DNA of 64,000 bases, from NCBI GenBank assembly GCA_003216895.1, contig QCID01000006.1, positions 1 to 64,000 on the forward strand, in the 5' to 3' direction. Position numbers and translations under genes: made by a program. Positions 46,966 to 55,435 of this stretch are shown here, in pieces. The stretch comes from Prochlorococcus sp. AG-402-K04 (GTDB taxonomy: Bacteria; Cyanobacteriota; Cyanobacteriia; PCC-6307; Cyanobiaceae). The notes below the pieces were generated by a model. The model saw only the letters and a list, made by a program, of their open reading frames with translations, had not been told where the DNA came from and did no database searches. Every line of letters starts with the position of its first letter. The stretch's first letter is position 1.

Positions 46966-47490
46966 TTACTGAAAAAGACAGTATTTTTCCAAATTACTCT
47001 CAACAAGGTTTTTAACAGTAACGTGAAGATATTTTGTACCTTTTAATGCAATATTAAGGTCAGGACAGAAATCATTTTTTAATTTTCCCCTTTGAATTTT
47101 GACATCGGCAAGTATTGCCATTCTTGTAAAATATCTTTCTTTAGATTTATCGGTTAATCTTGGTTTAGGAAGATATCTCAACGAATTCTCAAGGTCAGAT
47201 TGAATTTGACTACCAATTTCTGGAACCAGAAGATTACCTTTATTCATTCTTAGAAATGCTACTCCTCGTGCATAATAACCTTGATGATGTTTAGGGTTTT
47301 CTTCAATAAGAAAATTACATGCTCTATAAACTTTTGACCATTCTTTCTCAAAATAACTTGCATAATCGAAACTATCCTTACATTCTGACCAATAGTAATT
47401 TTCTAATTTAGTGTTTTTTTGGTTGCTACAAGATTGACCGAAAAATACGCTAAAGAAAATAATTATCCCTAATAAAAATCTATTTCTCAT
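46966..47490 (-). CDS. Lipoprotein with TPR-like middle
   Basis: 174 residues. Lipobox FGQSC near residue 21. The middle (YRACNFLIEENPKHHQGYYA then RGVAFLRMNKGN) has the spacing of a tetratricopeptide unit. Cys pairs (ECKDSF, RACNFL, DFCPD, KYCLF) may be disulfide-linked. Sole gene of module 2. Confidence 0.65.
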   Translation of the reverse strand: MRNRFLLGIIIFFSVFFGQSCSNQKNTKLENYYWSECKDSFDYASYFEKEWSKVYRACNFLIEENPKHHQGYYARGVAFLRMNKGNLLVPEIGSQIQSDLENSLRYLPKPRLTDKSKERYFTRMAILADVKIQRGKLKNDFCPDLNIALKGTKYLHVTVKNLVESNLEKYCLFQ

Positions 47491-47569
47491 TTAATCTATT
47501 TAATAAGCAATTACTCTTTCAATATAATCTTAATCATTAATCTCCAGTATTAGAAAAGCATTAGAAGAA

Positions 47570-47633
47570 ATCCACCAGCACCGAAATATCCACCAGCACG
47601 TCAACTAATATCACCCAGCACATCCACCAGCAC
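47570..47633 (+). repeat. Right arms of module 2
   Basis: ATCCACCAGCAC at 47570, 47588 and 47622 and ATCACCCAGCAC at 47610. The last two are in tandem and identical to the arm pair of repeat c (40826-40849). Confidence 0.85.
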
Positions 47634-47755
47634 AATCTTCAGACATAGAAAGATTTGCAAGATCTCTAGCGATCAATAATTCCTGAAAACAACTACTAGA
47701 ACTAGACTTCTGTAAGTCTATGGATCCGCAGGAATTACAAAATACGGAGAGGGTG
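47622..47755. repeat. 134-base direct repeat, right copy
   Basis: Partner of 44810-44943. Here the core is the real 3' end of tRNA-Ser. Confidence 0.9.
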
Positions 47756-47831
47756 GGATTCGAACCCACGGATAGTTTTAGCTATCAAACGATTTCGAGT
47801 CGTTCGCTTTCGACCACTCAGCCACCTCTCC
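47745..47831 (-). tRNA. tRNA-Ser (CGA)
   Basis: 87 bases on the minus strand. The acceptor stem pairs GGAGAGG with CCTCTCC; the discriminator is G. The anticodon loop CTCGAAA is closed by AACGA/TCGTT, giving anticodon CGA (serine, UCG). A long variable arm (GATAGCTAAAACTATC) and the T-arm GTTCGAATC are present. CCA is not encoded. Its 3' end is the sequence repeated throughout the island. Confidence 0.95.
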
Positions 47832-47904
47832 CTAAAAAAAGTTTAAAGCAAACTCCTATTTTCTATTAGAAATAAAGATAATTAAAAATTTAATTCTTAA
47901 TTAT

Positions 47905-48954
47905 TTAATCCCATCCTGCCTTTCTCATAAGATCGATTGCTTTTTTATTATTTGAACCTAATTGATCAATGGTCACATTATCTGGAGTAAATTCTCCAAA
48001 TTGTTTAACTTCTTTCGTTGTATTAAAACCAACCAAGGGATGTTCAAATGTTGGGGCAGCTAAACCCATGCTCCCAGTTGGAGAAGCTAAATACTCTAAA
48101 AGCTGAATAGCTTCCTCTTTATTCTCAGCATATTTAGCTATTCCACCTGCACTTACATTTACATGGGCAGGATTAGGAGTAAGAACCTTTACTTTTGCTG
48201 CCAACCTTTTGTCTTTACTCCCATTTACACCAGCAAGCATTCTTGAGACATAGTAATGATTTACAATACCCACTCCACATTTACCCTGTGCAACAGCTCT
48301 AATAACACCTATATCTCCAGGAAAAAAAGGTTGATCAATGTTTGAAATCAAACCTTTAAGCCATTCTTTAGTTTTGGCTTCTCCTTTATTGACTAGTTGA
48401 TTAGCTACTAAAGATTGGTTGTATGGACTATTTCTTTTCCTTACACAAACAAGGCCATCTAATGAAGGATTTGCAAGATCTGAATAATCTTTAATTGAAT
48501 TTATATCTACTAATTTAGGATTGGCGACCATCACTCTAACCCTTCTTGTTAGGGCATACCATCTTGCTTGAGGATCACGATATTCTATTGGAACATTTTT
48601 ATCTAATTCAGAAGATCTATACGACTGAAGAAGTCCACTTTTTGCAGCATTGCTAATTCGAGCCGCATCAACAAGGAGTATTACATCGGCTTTAGAATTA
48701 GCTCCTTCCCTTTTCAATCTTTCAACTAAAGAAATACCTGTAGCCTCAATTAATCGAATTTTTATTCCTGTCTCCTCTGCAAATTCCTTATATATCTGTT
48801 TATCGGTATTGTAATGCCTGCCTGAATAAACCCTTACTTCTCTTTCGGTGTCTTTTGAGACTTCTCCATCGGAATCTTTTACTCGGTTCAAGCTACAAGA
48901 AACTAATAGGGAACTTGCTATAACAGAAGTAAAAAGACGCTTAATCAATTTCAT
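47905..48954 (-). CDS. Iron(III) ABC transporter substrate-binding protein (FutA/IdiA type)
   Basis: 349 residues from the ATG at 48954, which places a lipoprotein signal (SSLLVSC) at the right distance; the frame extends to 48999. The domain order is that of ferric-binding proteins, with VRVYSGRHYNTDKQIYKEF at the start, RRVRVMVANPKL in the middle and the iron-binding tyrosines in VNHYYVSRMLAG. It delivers ferric iron to the inner-membrane permease. Divergent from the dioxygenase gene. Confidence 0.93.
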   Translation of the reverse strand: MKLIKRLFTSVIASSLLVSCSLNRVKDSDGEVSKDTEREVRVYSGRHYNTDKQIYKEFAEETGIKIRLIEATGISLVERLKREGANSKADVILLVDAARISNAAKSGLLQSYRSSELDKNVPIEYRDPQARWYALTRRVRVMVANPKLVDINSIKDYSDLANPSLDGLVCVRKRNSPYNQSLVANQLVNKGEAKTKEWLKGLISNIDQPFFPGDIGVIRAVAQGKCGVGIVNHYYVSRMLAGVNGSKDKRLAAKVKVLTPNPAHVNVSAGGIAKYAENKEEAIQLLEYLASPTGSMGLAAPTFEHPLVGFNTTKEVKQFGEFTPDNVTIDQLGSNNKKAIDLMRKAGWD

Positions 48955-49101
48955 TAATCTATCTAGGGAAGGGATTAATATCTTTAATAGACTAGACAAG
49001 AAGACACAGCTAAATATAGCTTCGCAACTTTGATACGTATTTAAGTATAAATTGATATCCTATTTATGCTTTAAGATAGTAATTAAGTTTAGATAGTAAA
49101 A

Positions 49102-49767
49102 ATGGAATATTTAACCAATTCGTTAATCAATCAATTAGAAGCTCTTCAAATAGTTAATAAACTCAAAGCAGAGAAATCATTATGGCAAGATGGCAAAAAA
49201 ACTGCAGGAAGGCATGCTGCAGAAATCAAATCTAATCTTCAATTAGATAAAAATTCAGAATTATCAATAGAGCTTAGAGATATTATTGTTAATAAAATAA
49301 TTTCAAATCCCCTTATAAAAAGTTTTACATTACCTAGTCTTATCCATGGAGTCATGTTTACTCAATCCCTAACTGGAGATGGCTATGGCTCACATATTGA
49401 TAATCCTTATATGACTACAGGAAGAAGTGATCTATCTTTTACATTATTTTTAAACGCACCAGAAGATTATGAAGGTGGTGAGTTATGTATTCAGACGATC
49501 AATAAAACTGAAAAAATTAAACTATCTGCTGGAGAAATCATAATTTATCCCAGCACAAAACTACATTCTGTTGCTGAAGTCAAAGATGGTGAACGTCATG
49601 TATGTGTAGGCTGGATTCAAAGCTATGTACAAAATAATGAAGATAGAAATTTCTTATTCGGACTTGATGCTGGAGCAAAAGGACTACTTTCAAAACATGG
49701 AAGGTCTGATGAACTGGATTTAATTTTCCAGGCATACAGCAATCTTCTTAGAAGGCTAGGAGATTAA
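49102..49767 (+). CDS. Fe(II)/2-oxoglutarate dioxygenase, PiuC/PKHD type
   Basis: 221 residues, the family length. The facial triad is visible in GSHIDNPYM (H-x-D) and LHSVAEV (His), and the 2-oxoglutarate Arg in ERHVCVGW. PKHD-type hydroxylases of the PiuC group are often linked to iron uptake, which fits the divergent iron-binding protein gene. No clear Fur box was seen between them. Confidence 0.92.
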   Translation: MEYLTNSLINQLEALQIVNKLKAEKSLWQDGKKTAGRHAAEIKSNLQLDKNSELSIELRDIIVNKIISNPLIKSFTLPSLIHGVMFTQSLTGDGYGSHIDNPYMTTGRSDLSFTLFLNAPEDYEGGELCIQTINKTEKIKLSAGEIIIYPSTKLHSVAEVKDGERHVCVGWIQSYVQNNEDRNFLFGLDAGAKGLLSKHGRSDELDLIFQAYSNLLRRLGD

Positions 49768-49853
49768 ATCGATCACTTTATACAGTAAGAGGTAAAAAAA
49801 GAACTTTCATTAGAAGGTTTCACCCACCAAAATAGATATAAATAAAAATTGGC

Positions 49854-50099
49854 ATGCAAAGTAAAACACCTATTGGAATATTCCTTGCTGCAGCAGCTGC
49901 TTTAGCAACTAACGCAATTATTCCTGACAATTCAATGGCTGGAGAAAAACATGAAGACATGGGTGGTTTAAAGGAATGGACTACAGATCAAGAAATAGAC
50001 GAGGATGGAAAGCTTGACGAAGCTGCTCAAAAAGCTGCTGACAAAGCAAAAAAAGCGGATGTATGTATTCCTATTGGTGAGGGTGAGAACTGCTGGTAA
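49854..50099 (+). CDS. Small exported protein
   Basis: 81 residues. A signal peptide (IGIFLAAAAALATNA) is likely. The mature part is acidic and helical (DGKLDEAAQKAADKAKKAD) and ends CIPIGEGENCW with two Cys. Its own terminator follows. No recognised family. Confidence 0.7.
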   Translation: MQSKTPIGIFLAAAAALATNAIIPDNSMAGEKHEDMGGLKEWTTDQEIDEDGKLDEAAQKAADKAKKADVCIPIGEGENCW

Positions 50100-50123
50100 A
50101 AAATTTTTCTATTAAAAAAAGCA

Positions 50124-50147
50124 AAAAGCCCCTTAATAGGGGCTTTT
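50124..50147 (+). terminator. Intrinsic terminator of the 49854 gene
   Basis: AAAAGCCCC and GGGGCTTTT enclose a six-base loop; the T-run follows on the plus strand and an A-run on the other, so it may work both ways. Confidence 0.85.
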
Positions 50148-50160
50148 ATAATGCAAAAAA

Positions 50161-50189
50161 AAAACGCTCCCTTTTTAGAGGAGCGTTTT
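50161..50189 (-). terminator. Intrinsic terminator of the porin gene
   Basis: AAAACGCTCC and GGAGCGTTTT form a 10-bp stem with a nine-base loop; a T-run follows on the minus strand. Confidence 0.88.
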
Positions 50190-50209
50190 TAAATTACTAA
50201 TTATTCTAA

Positions 50210-51457
50210 TTAGAATCTGAATTCAGTTAGAAGAACTGCTCCAGTTACGTCTTTACCCTCAGCCTCGACATCTGTACTACCAAATATGGCAGGTGTAACT
50301 GTTACGCCATCATTAACTTTGAAGGAGTAATAAGCCTCCCAAACAGAGTTGTCTTCTGATGGATCAGAACCACCGCCAACGATATTTGTAGCACTAACTC
50401 TTGAACCAAGAGCAAGTCCTGCTCTATTTCCATCAATGAATAGGTCCTTCCAATTAAGGCCAACCATCCAACCTGACGCCTCATCTGCATAACCAGTTCC
50501 AGCATCATCGATACTAGAAGTGTCATAACCAAGCTGAACAGAAGGAAGTGCTCCTGCACTGTCAGGTCTCCAATATGCTCTCAAACCAATAGCCGTTTCA
50601 GAACTTCCTGAAGCTCTTGACTTACCTTTTGCTGTTGTGAAATAGCTATCAGACCAGCCATTATCTTTGAAAGCAACAGCTCCAGATACTTGCCATTGTG
50701 GTGTGCCGTATTCAAGCTTCGTCAAGAAAGCCGACTTAGCATCATCTCCAAATAGACCTTGGCCTTCTTCAGACTTAGCTCCACCTTGACTTGTATATGC
50801 TGCACTTAGTGCCCATCTACCATCAGAAGGGTCCTCAGTTTGCTGTGTCCATGCAGCACCAAAACCAGCTTTAGTGCTTGAACCATAAACTGTTCCATTT
50901 CCACCAAGACTAAATTGCTTAGTTATTGGCTTATAGATGGAAGGAGAACTTGCAAGCATGTAGTAGTTCTCAATTTTCGGTCCAACCCAAACATTTAGGC
51001 TATCGCCAACTGGGAATCGATACCAAATCTTGTCAACTTTTAAAGCATCTGATGTGTTCTTACCAGCTGAAAGATAAGTACCTTGACCTTTGTCTACAAA
51101 ATGATCAGAGACATTACCAGCCTTAAGCCTTATGTATAGATCGTCTCCTTGAGTGAAACTAGTAGACATGTTCAACTGATACATATATTCCATAGTGATG
51201 GAATCAGTATCTGTTTCATTATCATCATCAACATAACCAGTGATGAAAGCCGCCTTGCCGCTCATCTTTGTAGATGAAGAGAACTGACCAGCCATCACTT
51301 CGCCAAGTTTAGCTTCTACTCCATCAACACGAGCCTGAATGACTTCAGAACTTAAATCTGATTCGTTAGATACAGGAGAAATGTCGGCATTCGCAGCTAA
51401 TGGTGCCATTAGGCCCAAAGCAGCAGGAGCAACCAGCAAACGCTGAAAAAGCTTCAT
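50210..51457 (-). CDS. Picocyanobacterial outer-membrane porin
   Basis: 415 residues from the ATG at 51457, preceded by GAGGAC; the frame extends upstream to 51523, but the signal peptide (KLFQRLLVAPAALGLMAPLA then AANA) starts here. After a short N-terminal helix (VIQARVDGVEAKLGEVMAG), alternating strands typical of a beta-barrel end in the C-terminal LLTEFRF. The N-terminal SLH domain of Som-type porins is not apparent. It forms channels for small solutes. Confidence 0.88.
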   Translation of the reverse strand: MKLFQRLLVAPAALGLMAPLAANADISPVSNESDLSSEVIQARVDGVEAKLGEVMAGQFSSSTKMSGKAAFITGYVDDDNETDTDSITMEYMYQLNMSTSFTQGDDLYIRLKAGNVSDHFVDKGQGTYLSAGKNTSDALKVDKIWYRFPVGDSLNVWVGPKIENYYMLASSPSIYKPITKQFSLGGNGTVYGSSTKAGFGAAWTQQTEDPSDGRWALSAAYTSQGGAKSEEGQGLFGDDAKSAFLTKLEYGTPQWQVSGAVAFKDNGWSDSYFTTAKGKSRASGSSETAIGLRAYWRPDSAGALPSVQLGYDTSSIDDAGTGYADEASGWMVGLNWKDLFIDGNRAGLALGSRVSATNIVGGGSDPSEDNSVWEAYYSFKVNDGVTVTPAIFGSTDVEAEGKDVTGAVLLTEFRF

Positions 51458-51610
51458 TGTGTCCTCACACAAATATGTCGATAGAATAATAGTGTATTCA
51501 TTTAGACATTTCACAGTATTCATTCCTGAAAGTATCTTTTTATACTTCGCTTGATAATATTAGATATATTTATTGCCAGAGAACAAAGAATTATTACTTG
51601 ACGTTAAAAA

Positions 51611-52480
51611 CTAATTTGAACAAAGAGGGAAGCCGAGGACTTCTCTTTCCTCTAACCAAACTTCAGCTACTTTACGAGCCAAGGATCGAATTCTTGCAAT
51701 AATTTTGGTTCTTTCGGTAACAGATATAACTCCTCTTGCCTCTAACAAGTTAAATGTGTGGCTACATTTTAGAACATAATCAAGGCATGGAGCAGGGATT
51801 TTCTTAGCGATTAATTGCTGTGCTTCCTCCTCATAGATTTCAAAAAGTTTCCTTAAATTTTCCGAGTTAGATTCTTCAAAATTATATTTACATTGACCTT
51901 TTTCAAAAGGAAGCCAGATATCACCATATTTATTATTTTTGTTCCAAGAAAGATCCCAAATACTTTCAACATTTTGCAAATACATTGCCAATCTCTCTAG
52001 GCCATAAGTGATCTCAATCGAGACAGGCTTGCAATCAAGACCTCCACATTGCTGAAAATAAGTAAATTGAGTAACTTCCATACCATCAAGCCAAACTTCC
52101 CACCCAACTCCCCAGGCGCCAAGGGTTGGAGACTCCCAATTGTCTTCAACGAACCTAATATCGTGATCTTTAGCAGAAATCCCCAAGGCTTCAAGAGAAG
52201 ACAAATAAATTTCTTGTATACCATCTAAAGAGGGCTTGATAAGAACTTGATATTGAAAATAATGTTGTGCTCTATTTGGATTGTCTCCATACCTCCCATC
52301 AGTTGGTCGTCGACAGGGCTCTGGGTAGGCCACAGCCCAAGGTTCTGGACCTATCGCTCTTAAAAAAGAATGAGGGCTCATTGTCCCTGCGCCCTTCTCT
52401 AAATCATATGGCTGAAGCAGCAAACAACCTTTCTCGCTCCAGAAATTATTGAGATTAGAAATTATGTCCTGGAAATACAT
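51611..52480 (-). CDS. glyQ: Glycyl-tRNA synthetase alpha subunit
   Basis: 289 residues from the ATG at 52480, which aligns with family starts ([20 protein letters not shown]). The class II motifs [19 protein letters not shown] and [11 protein letters not shown] are conserved. The beta subunit is not nearby. The longer frame to 52552 adds an unsupported N-terminus. Confidence 0.97.
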   Translation of the reverse strand: MYFQDIISNLNNFWSEKGCLLLQPYDLEKGAGTMSPHSFLRAIGPEPWAVAYPEPCRRPTDGRYGDNPNRAQHYFQYQVLIKPSLDGIQEIYLSSLEALGISAKDHDIRFVEDNWESPTLGAWGVGWEVWLDGMEVTQFTYFQQCGGLDCKPVSIEITYGLERLAMYLQNVESIWDLSWNKNNKYGDIWLPFEKGQCKYNFEESNSENLRKLFEIYEEEAQQLIAKKIPAPCLDYVLKCSHTFNLLEARGVISVTERTKIIARIRSLARKVAEVWLEEREVLGFPLCSN

Positions 52481-53005
52481 TAGTGTTGATATAACTGAAT
52501 TAGAGGTGATTGACTTAACCTGGCGGGGTTTAAGATCAAGAAGTAGGTCCAATACCTCTCGCTTTTAAATAGCCTACCGAGAAAACTAATTAAATTCTAA
52601 ATCAACTAGTGATCATTTAAAGCTGAGTATCCAGATAAGGACAAAGAGGAAAATATATGAGTATTTATACTTAGCTAACAAGAAGCACGTGCCTGCAAAA
52701 AAAATACATATTAATAGGAATAGTAAACAATAGACAATATTAAAATTAGCTAAATTCCAAAGATAAATTAGCTATAAAGTAGTTTGTAGTTAATTTATTT
52801 ACCAAATAAAAAATTATACAAATAAAATACGTTCTTAATGAATACTTTTGATTTTAATTAGTATAATATTTAGTCCATATACACTATCAAGCAATTCTTA
52901 TTCGCAATAATACTTAATAATAAAAATCCATAATATATAGTACACCTGTATCCATTGTTCCGATTCGTCACAAGTCCTATATTAAGCAAGTAGTTAGCTA
53001 GAACT
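52481..53005. other. Gene-free stretch
   Basis: About 525 bases between the divergent glyQ and the 53006 operon. The left part carries the glyQ promoter; the rest is AT-rich. No RNA gene or hairpin was recognised. Confidence 0.4.
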
Positions 53006-53626
53006 ATGGAAACTTCACCCACCGAGGTGGTCGACTTAGCAAGTATTCCGCTCAGCAGCGAAGTAACGAAGGGGCTCGTGCCAGCCCAGGTGGAGTATGT
53101 CAAAGAATCGGTCATTGAAATAAACGAGGAACTGAGCTGCGTTGGGCAGTCGCTCAGGGCTGTTGCGGCCAACCTCTCAGACATAAAGAGCAACATCAAG
53201 CCTGGGAACTGGAGAGCCTTTTTGAAGTCTGGATCAATTAATTGCTCAGAAAGATTTGCTATTGACCTTGTGAGTGCATACACCAACTGGCTTGGCGGTT
53301 CCGATATAGAAGACAATCTAATTGCATCATTGACCCCTAGATCATTAGCCCTAATGGGAAGCAAAGGGGTAACCGACAAGGAGCGGCAAAAGGTATTCGA
53401 AGCTGTTGGGAACGGCGAAAGAATAACAGAAGCGACTGTAAGAGGCTTAGTCAAAGGGAACAAAAAAAAGACGAATAAATCCACCCAAAGAACTGAAAGC
53501 GAAAAGATCAAATCCCTAAAAGAGAAAGTCGAGACTTATAAAAAAATAATTAGCAACCTTCGGGATGAAAACAAGAAGCTTAGCAAATTACTATCTAATA
53601 GAGAAAAAATTGAATCACTTGTCTAA
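53006..53626 (+). CDS. Coiled-coil protein with DUF3102-like N-terminal half
   Basis: 206 residues. Residues 45-95 (LRAVAANLSDIKSNIKPGNW, RAFLKSGSINCSERFAIDLV) resemble DUF3102-type phage/plasmid proteins, in which a G-x-W motif precedes a helix-turn-helix-like stretch. A basic linker leads to a C-terminal coiled coil (LKEKVETYKKIISNLRDENK). The first 200 bases are near half G+C, far above the neighbours, suggesting recent acquisition. First gene of an operon of five. A DNA-binding role is plausible only. Confidence 0.7.
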   Translation: METSPTEVVDLASIPLSSEVTKGLVPAQVEYVKESVIEINEELSCVGQSLRAVAANLSDIKSNIKPGNWRAFLKSGSINCSERFAIDLVSAYTNWLGGSDIEDNLIASLTPRSLALMGSKGVTDKERQKVFEAVGNGERITEATVRGLVKGNKKKTNKSTQRTESEKIKSLKEKVETYKKIISNLRDENKKLSKLLSNREKIESLV

Positions 53627-53664
53627 TAAACAGTCCTTGAAATTTCTCACTACTATTATTTAAA

Positions 53665-53841
53665 ATGAAATCCTCAAAATTAAGCTCTAGAGTATCGGAA
53701 CTACAGAAATTTATACCTGAGAATATCAACAGGATAGAGCAGGGAATCACGGGTAGACTGCTAGAAAAATACAAATACAAACATATTTGCAATATAGAGA
53801 GTCCTTTAGATAGTAAAAAACAAATAAATAGAGAGGGTTAA
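53665..53841 (+). CDS. Small protein, second gene of the 53-kb operon
   Basis: 58 residues, basic: MKSSKLSSRVSELQKFIPEN, then INRIEQGITGRLLEKYKYKH. No recognised family. Spaced 38 bases after the preceding gene and 4 before the next. Confidence 0.55.
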   Translation: MKSSKLSSRVSELQKFIPENINRIEQGITGRLLEKYKYKHICNIESPLDSKKQINREG

Positions 53842-53845
53842 GATC

Positions 53846-54007
53846 ATGAATAAGTATTCAAAGTCTAGCAATAGATGCATACATTTATACAATCCTAAAA
53901 AAGAAGGGATAGGGTCTTATGATGTTCACTATATAAATGCTTACAAAAAAGAAATAGGCCCAAAAACTAACCTAGTCAAAAACGATAGAGAGAGGTACGC
54001 AGCATGA
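53846..54007 (+). CDS. Small protein, third gene of the 53-kb operon
   Basis: 53 residues, basic and polar (CIHLYNPKKEGIGSYDVHYI). Its stop overlaps the next ATG as ATGA, which supports real translation of both. Confidence 0.55.
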   Translation: MNKYSKSSNRCIHLYNPKKEGIGSYDVHYINAYKKEIGPKTNLVKNDRERYAA

Positions 54008-54324
54008 TTCCATTCATTAGAAGTATATCTGAGTTAATGGCAATTACAGAGTCAAGAATGAGCGAAAAGAATCACACTCATAACTATGAGAGCTACATTT
54101 CGATAATGGATAGTGGTCAAAGTAAAAGATATGCAAGATCTATAGAGAAAAAAGAAATCAATCTACCTGATATACCTAAAACAATAAGGCGTAGGTGGAT
54201 ACAAAACAAAAAATATATATCAAGATTTATTGATGAATTAGACTATAATAATCAAATCCAAACATCCTATGAGCTAACCTTATTAGAAAGACAAAGCAAA
54301 AGCAATCAACAGGATGTTGCCTAA
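54004..54324 (+). CDS. Small protein, fourth gene of the 53-kb operon
   Basis: 106 residues, soluble, charged, helical (RWIQNKKYISRFIDELDYN). An ATGA overlap with the gene before and a two-base gap to the gene after indicate tight coupling. Family unknown. Confidence 0.65.
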   Translation: MIPFIRSISELMAITESRMSEKNHTHNYESYISIMDSGQSKRYARSIEKKEINLPDIPKTIRRRWIQNKKYISRFIDELDYNNQIQTSYELTLLERQSKSNQQDVA

Positions 54325-54326
54325 TC

Positions 54327-54668
54327 ATGAAGAAAACTGATATAAATCAAGGCTTAGAATATTTATCTGCGACCATGATTCTCTCATATTTTTTTGTTCA
54401 TAGTATTTTCCTTGTTCTGATTGGAATTACATTTTCAATTTACTTAATTAATATTAATTTTATTAATAGCATTATTAGAGCTACAAATAAGAATTTAGTT
54501 CTTAAAAACTCTGCACTTGAGTTTTATAAAAATAATAAGATAAAAAAATCTAATTCTATTAATATAGAATCAAAAAAAGTTGATAAAAAGCTAACATTAG
54601 TTGAAAGCGTAGAAGAATTAGGATTTATTCCTTCTATAGATGAAGATAAAGAAAGCAGTGCTGCATAA
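54327..54668 (+). CDS. Small membrane protein, fifth gene of the 53-kb operon
   Basis: 113 residues: one long or two short transmembrane segments (residues 15-45) and a Lys/Glu-rich cytoplasmic tail ending in ELGFIPSIDEDKESSAA. It would anchor any complex formed by the operon to the membrane. Family unknown. Confidence 0.65.
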   Translation: MKKTDINQGLEYLSATMILSYFFVHSIFLVLIGITFSIYLININFINSIIRATNKNLVLKNSALEFYKNNKIKKSNSINIESKKVDKKLTLVESVEELGFIPSIDEDKESSAA

Positions 54669-54777
54669 TTTAATCTGTAGCCATAGATATTGTTATTAAA
54701 TTTCAATTATTATAGAGCCTATTATCTCTTTACAAATTAAATAATAAAGGTTAGCCTGGTATACATGCAATCAGTAA

Positions 54778-54972
54778 ATGCAAGAAGATCAAAAAGTGAT
54801 AGAAGATATATTAGTAAAAGGTTTATCTCATATCTTAAAAAGAACAGTAGTGGTAAGTCCAGGTGATCAATTAGCTATTGCTCAAGAGTATAAAGAGTGG
54901 ATAAATTGTATATCTTCAAGCGATTTTTCAGAACAAGAGATATTAGTTATAGATAAATTTACGTTTACCTAA
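54778..54972 (+). CDS. Small protein, E-Y-x-E-W-I family member
   Basis: 64 residues: LAIAQEYKEWINCISSSDFS matches the member at 20566 (SYAISQEFCEWITCI) and the one at 58058. Soluble and helical. The copy here lies in accessory DNA whereas the 20.6-kb copy is in core context. Function unknown. Confidence 0.6.
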   Translation: MQEDQKVIEDILVKGLSHILKRTVVVSPGDQLAIAQEYKEWINCISSSDFSEQEILVIDKFTFT

Positions 54973-55435
54973 TCTGATATATAATTTTTTTAAACCATAG
55001 ATAATAAGTAATTTCGAATAAATCATTATATATATTGAATAATACATAATATAAAAAGAATTAATTCGGATTATAAACTAAATAGTAAAATCATAATATG
55101 CATATAGTCCATACTCAAAAAATTTCTTAAAACAAAAATTTTTCTTAGAATTTAATCAATATTCAATATTTTGGATAGGCAAAAAATAACTTAATAGTAA
55201 ATTATAAAATATTTAATAAATTTTTTCCATTTAAGATTATTATTTATTGATATCTTATATTAAAAATGATAAATAATATTCTAATTTGTTTATTATTAGT
55301 TTATATTATTTAATTAATTTTACATATTAAAAGTAATTTATACTACTTGCCAAAGAAATATGAAATTGACTTATTTGTAATACTGATGTACTATAGAGAG
55401 GTGCTACGAGCTTATCGAAGAATCTCAATTTTCTT
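54973..55435. other. Gene-free, extremely AT-rich stretch
   Basis: About 460 bases, very rich in A and T (runs of TATTAAT words). No gene or hairpin is evident. Confidence 0.4.

Larger units (their letters stand above)
46801..47755. mobile_element. Complete miniature module 2 (core to tRNA, matched arms)
   Basis: About 955 bases. Intact core at 46801, arms ATCCACCAGCAC x2 (46882-46905), one lipoprotein gene (46966-47490), four arm words of the same type (47570-47633), 111 bases, and the core inside tRNA-Ser. It is the module closest to the tRNA, so it may be the most recent insertion. Confidence 0.7.
33296..47831. mobile_element. Hypervariable island ending at tRNA-Ser, with serial att-like modules
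   Basis: About 14.5 kb between the cobQ/ferredoxin core and the tRNA-Ser gene. It contains only short genes, mostly membrane or secreted, at least one pseudogene, three AlpA-type gene fossils, and a series of repeats. The repeats join copies of the tRNA 3' end to 12-base direct repeats. No integrase or transposase is visible. The left boundary is approximate: it is placed at an arm-like remnant, but the TPR gene at 32519 could also belong. Described in detail in the module entries. Confidence 0.75.

Noticed and set aside
39465-47755. CRISPR array
   Set aside because: The repeats are 12 bases in tandem, differ between sites and lack regular unique spacers; no cas genes.
39465-47755. Classical integron
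   Set aside because: No integron integrase and no attC-like imperfect palindromes ending cassettes; the boundary is a tRNA 3' end with direct-repeat arms, so only the overall layout is integron-like.
49000-49101. Fur box between the iron-binding protein and PiuC-like genes
   Set aside because: Iron regulation is expected, but no sequence near the Fur consensus could be found by eye.
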